Shown here piece by piece: positions 63,718 to 64,000 of a DNA stretch of 64,000 nucleotides. The DNA lies in contig JAFCIZ010000005.1 in assembly GCA_017871115.1 (NCBI GenBank), forward strand, positions 4,147,501 through 4,211,500, written 5' to 3'. This DNA is from Cunninghamella blakesleeana (Eukaryota > Mucoromycota > Mucoromycetes > Mucorales > Cunninghamellaceae). The notes beneath the pieces are model-generated. The model made no database searches, was not told where the DNA came from, and saw only the letters and a program-made list of their open reading frames with translations. The position numbers and the translations under genes are program-made. Positions within the stretch are counted from its first letter, which is position 1, and every line of letters begins with the position of its first letter.

Positions 63718-64000
63718 ATGTATGTATGTGTATATATGTGTATGTGTATGTGTGGTATCATCAATCAATTATGTTAATGTTCTAATTTTTTTGTTAATCT
63801 TATATTTATTTTATTTTATTTTATTTATAAAAAAAACATAGCAATTTTCAGTAGATACAACTGATCTAGCTCATGTACAATGGTCTCCAGATAGTCAGTT
63901 TTTGGCAATTTATGACAATTGTCTTTATGTAAGTTACCAATATTATATATGTATGTATATATAGGCATATATATATGTATATATATATATAAATCTTAAA
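62983..64000 (+). CDS. WRAP73: WRAP73 (WDR8)-like WD40 protein, 5' part
   Basis: Exons 62983-63340, 63426-63602 and 63842-63928 are visible; the gene runs off the right edge. The start MELTYSQLYKHSSYQCKISP corresponds to MNFSEVFKLSSLLCKFSP of animal WRAP73. SPDCKYVANTTETRLVIRD, IDIMSWSPDAQYIL, MEHIWWSPDSSSVLITTEL, FINKGCISSPDGKYIAVVE, TKDAKDYIDI and LAHVQWSPDSQFLAIYD follow the family's WD repeats closely. WRAP73 and its fungal homologues sit at the centrosome or spindle pole body with SSX2IP/Msd1-type partners and anchor microtubule minus ends. Confidence 0.85.
63603..63760 (+). repeat. Compound (AAT)n-(CA)n-(TA)n-(TG)n microsatellite in a WRAP73 intron
   Basis: AAT/ATG repeats (63604-63645) are followed by CACACA, TATACA, a (TA)n core (about 63670-63702) and (TG)n to about 63717, then TATG/TGTG. 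CA on one side and TG on the other of a TA core make it self-complementary, so the intron RNA could fold into a long hairpin. Confidence 0.85.

Overview
The window is nuclear DNA from an early-diverging fungus, most probably a member of the Mucoromycota. This is inferred from gene content and architecture, not from a database search. The sequence looks well over 70% A+T, with (TA)n, (ATT)n and T/A-tract runs throughout. Genes are packed 0.2-1.5 kb apart on both strands and are broken by many short AT-rich GT-AG introns. Fungal markers include a trifunctional GATase-IGPS-PRAI tryptophan protein, a Ste20/PAK kinase with a CRIB domain, GPI18, a Faa-type acyl-CoA synthetase, a Sec2 Rab GEF and Ubc8. 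I saw no bacterial-style operons, rRNA, tRNA or CRISPR.

Layout. 1-1.2 kb: Shewanella-like (PPP-type) phosphatase, running off the left edge. 1.9-3.2 kb: small NT-C2 domain protein. 4.1-4.6 kb: weak small ORF. 4.8-9.4 kb: RTP1/TANGO6 HEAT-like protein. 9.7-13.7 kb: bacterial-type alanyl-tRNA synthetase with a presequence-like N-terminus. 14.6-14.9 kb: tyrosine-rich micro-protein with a possible myristoylation site. 15.9-17.2 kb: serine racemase family enzyme. 17.4-18.9 kb: U1 snRNP C with an expanded proline repeat tail. 19.1-20.8 kb: GPI18. 21.1-23.1 kb: DCAF8-like WD40 protein. 24-25.4 kb: Vip1-like RRM protein. 25.6-28.1 kb: a 635-residue protein resembling the N-terminal half of FANCA. 28.5-31.4 kb: long-chain acyl-CoA synthetase. 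32.1-34.7 kb: ataxin-10/Ctr86. 35.6-37.6 kb: Sec2/Rabin GEF. 38.6-40.0 kb: C2HC zinc-finger protein. 40.3-41.6 kb: CENP-H-like kinetochore protein. 42.1-42.8 kb: possible dead Tc1/mariner copy. 43.2-44.1 kb: universal stress protein. 44.5-47.9 kb: PAK kinase. 48.2-51.1 kb: HSPA12-type Hsp70 relative. 51.3-52.5 kb: Ubc8/UBE2H. 53.3-54.3 kb: HAPSTR1-like protein. 55.1-57.4 kb: tryptophan trifunctional enzyme. 57.8-58.6 kb: Grx5. 59 kb: cysteine-containing ORFan. 59.4-63 kb: gene-poor repeats and a decayed coding stretch. 63-64 kb: WRAP73, running off the right edge.

The genes are mostly unrelated housekeeping functions: translation, splicing, GPI anchors, lipid activation, DNA repair, kinetochore and polarity. 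They do not form a cluster. The most interesting points are: (i) spliced micro-exons of 14, 17 and 20 nt, two of which carry catalytic or nucleotide-binding signatures; (ii) a FANCA-like protein that ends where the N-terminal half of FANCA ends; (iii) a recurrent promoter-position motif joining an AAAATTT-type core to a short GC-rich box, 65-200 bp upstream of at least eight start codons; (iv) a 14-nt perfect inverted repeat in the RTP1 promoter; (v) degenerate mobile-element-like stretches. Exon joins were made by hand from GT/AG sites and reading frame. For several genes the summed exon length is an exact multiple of three, which supports the model.
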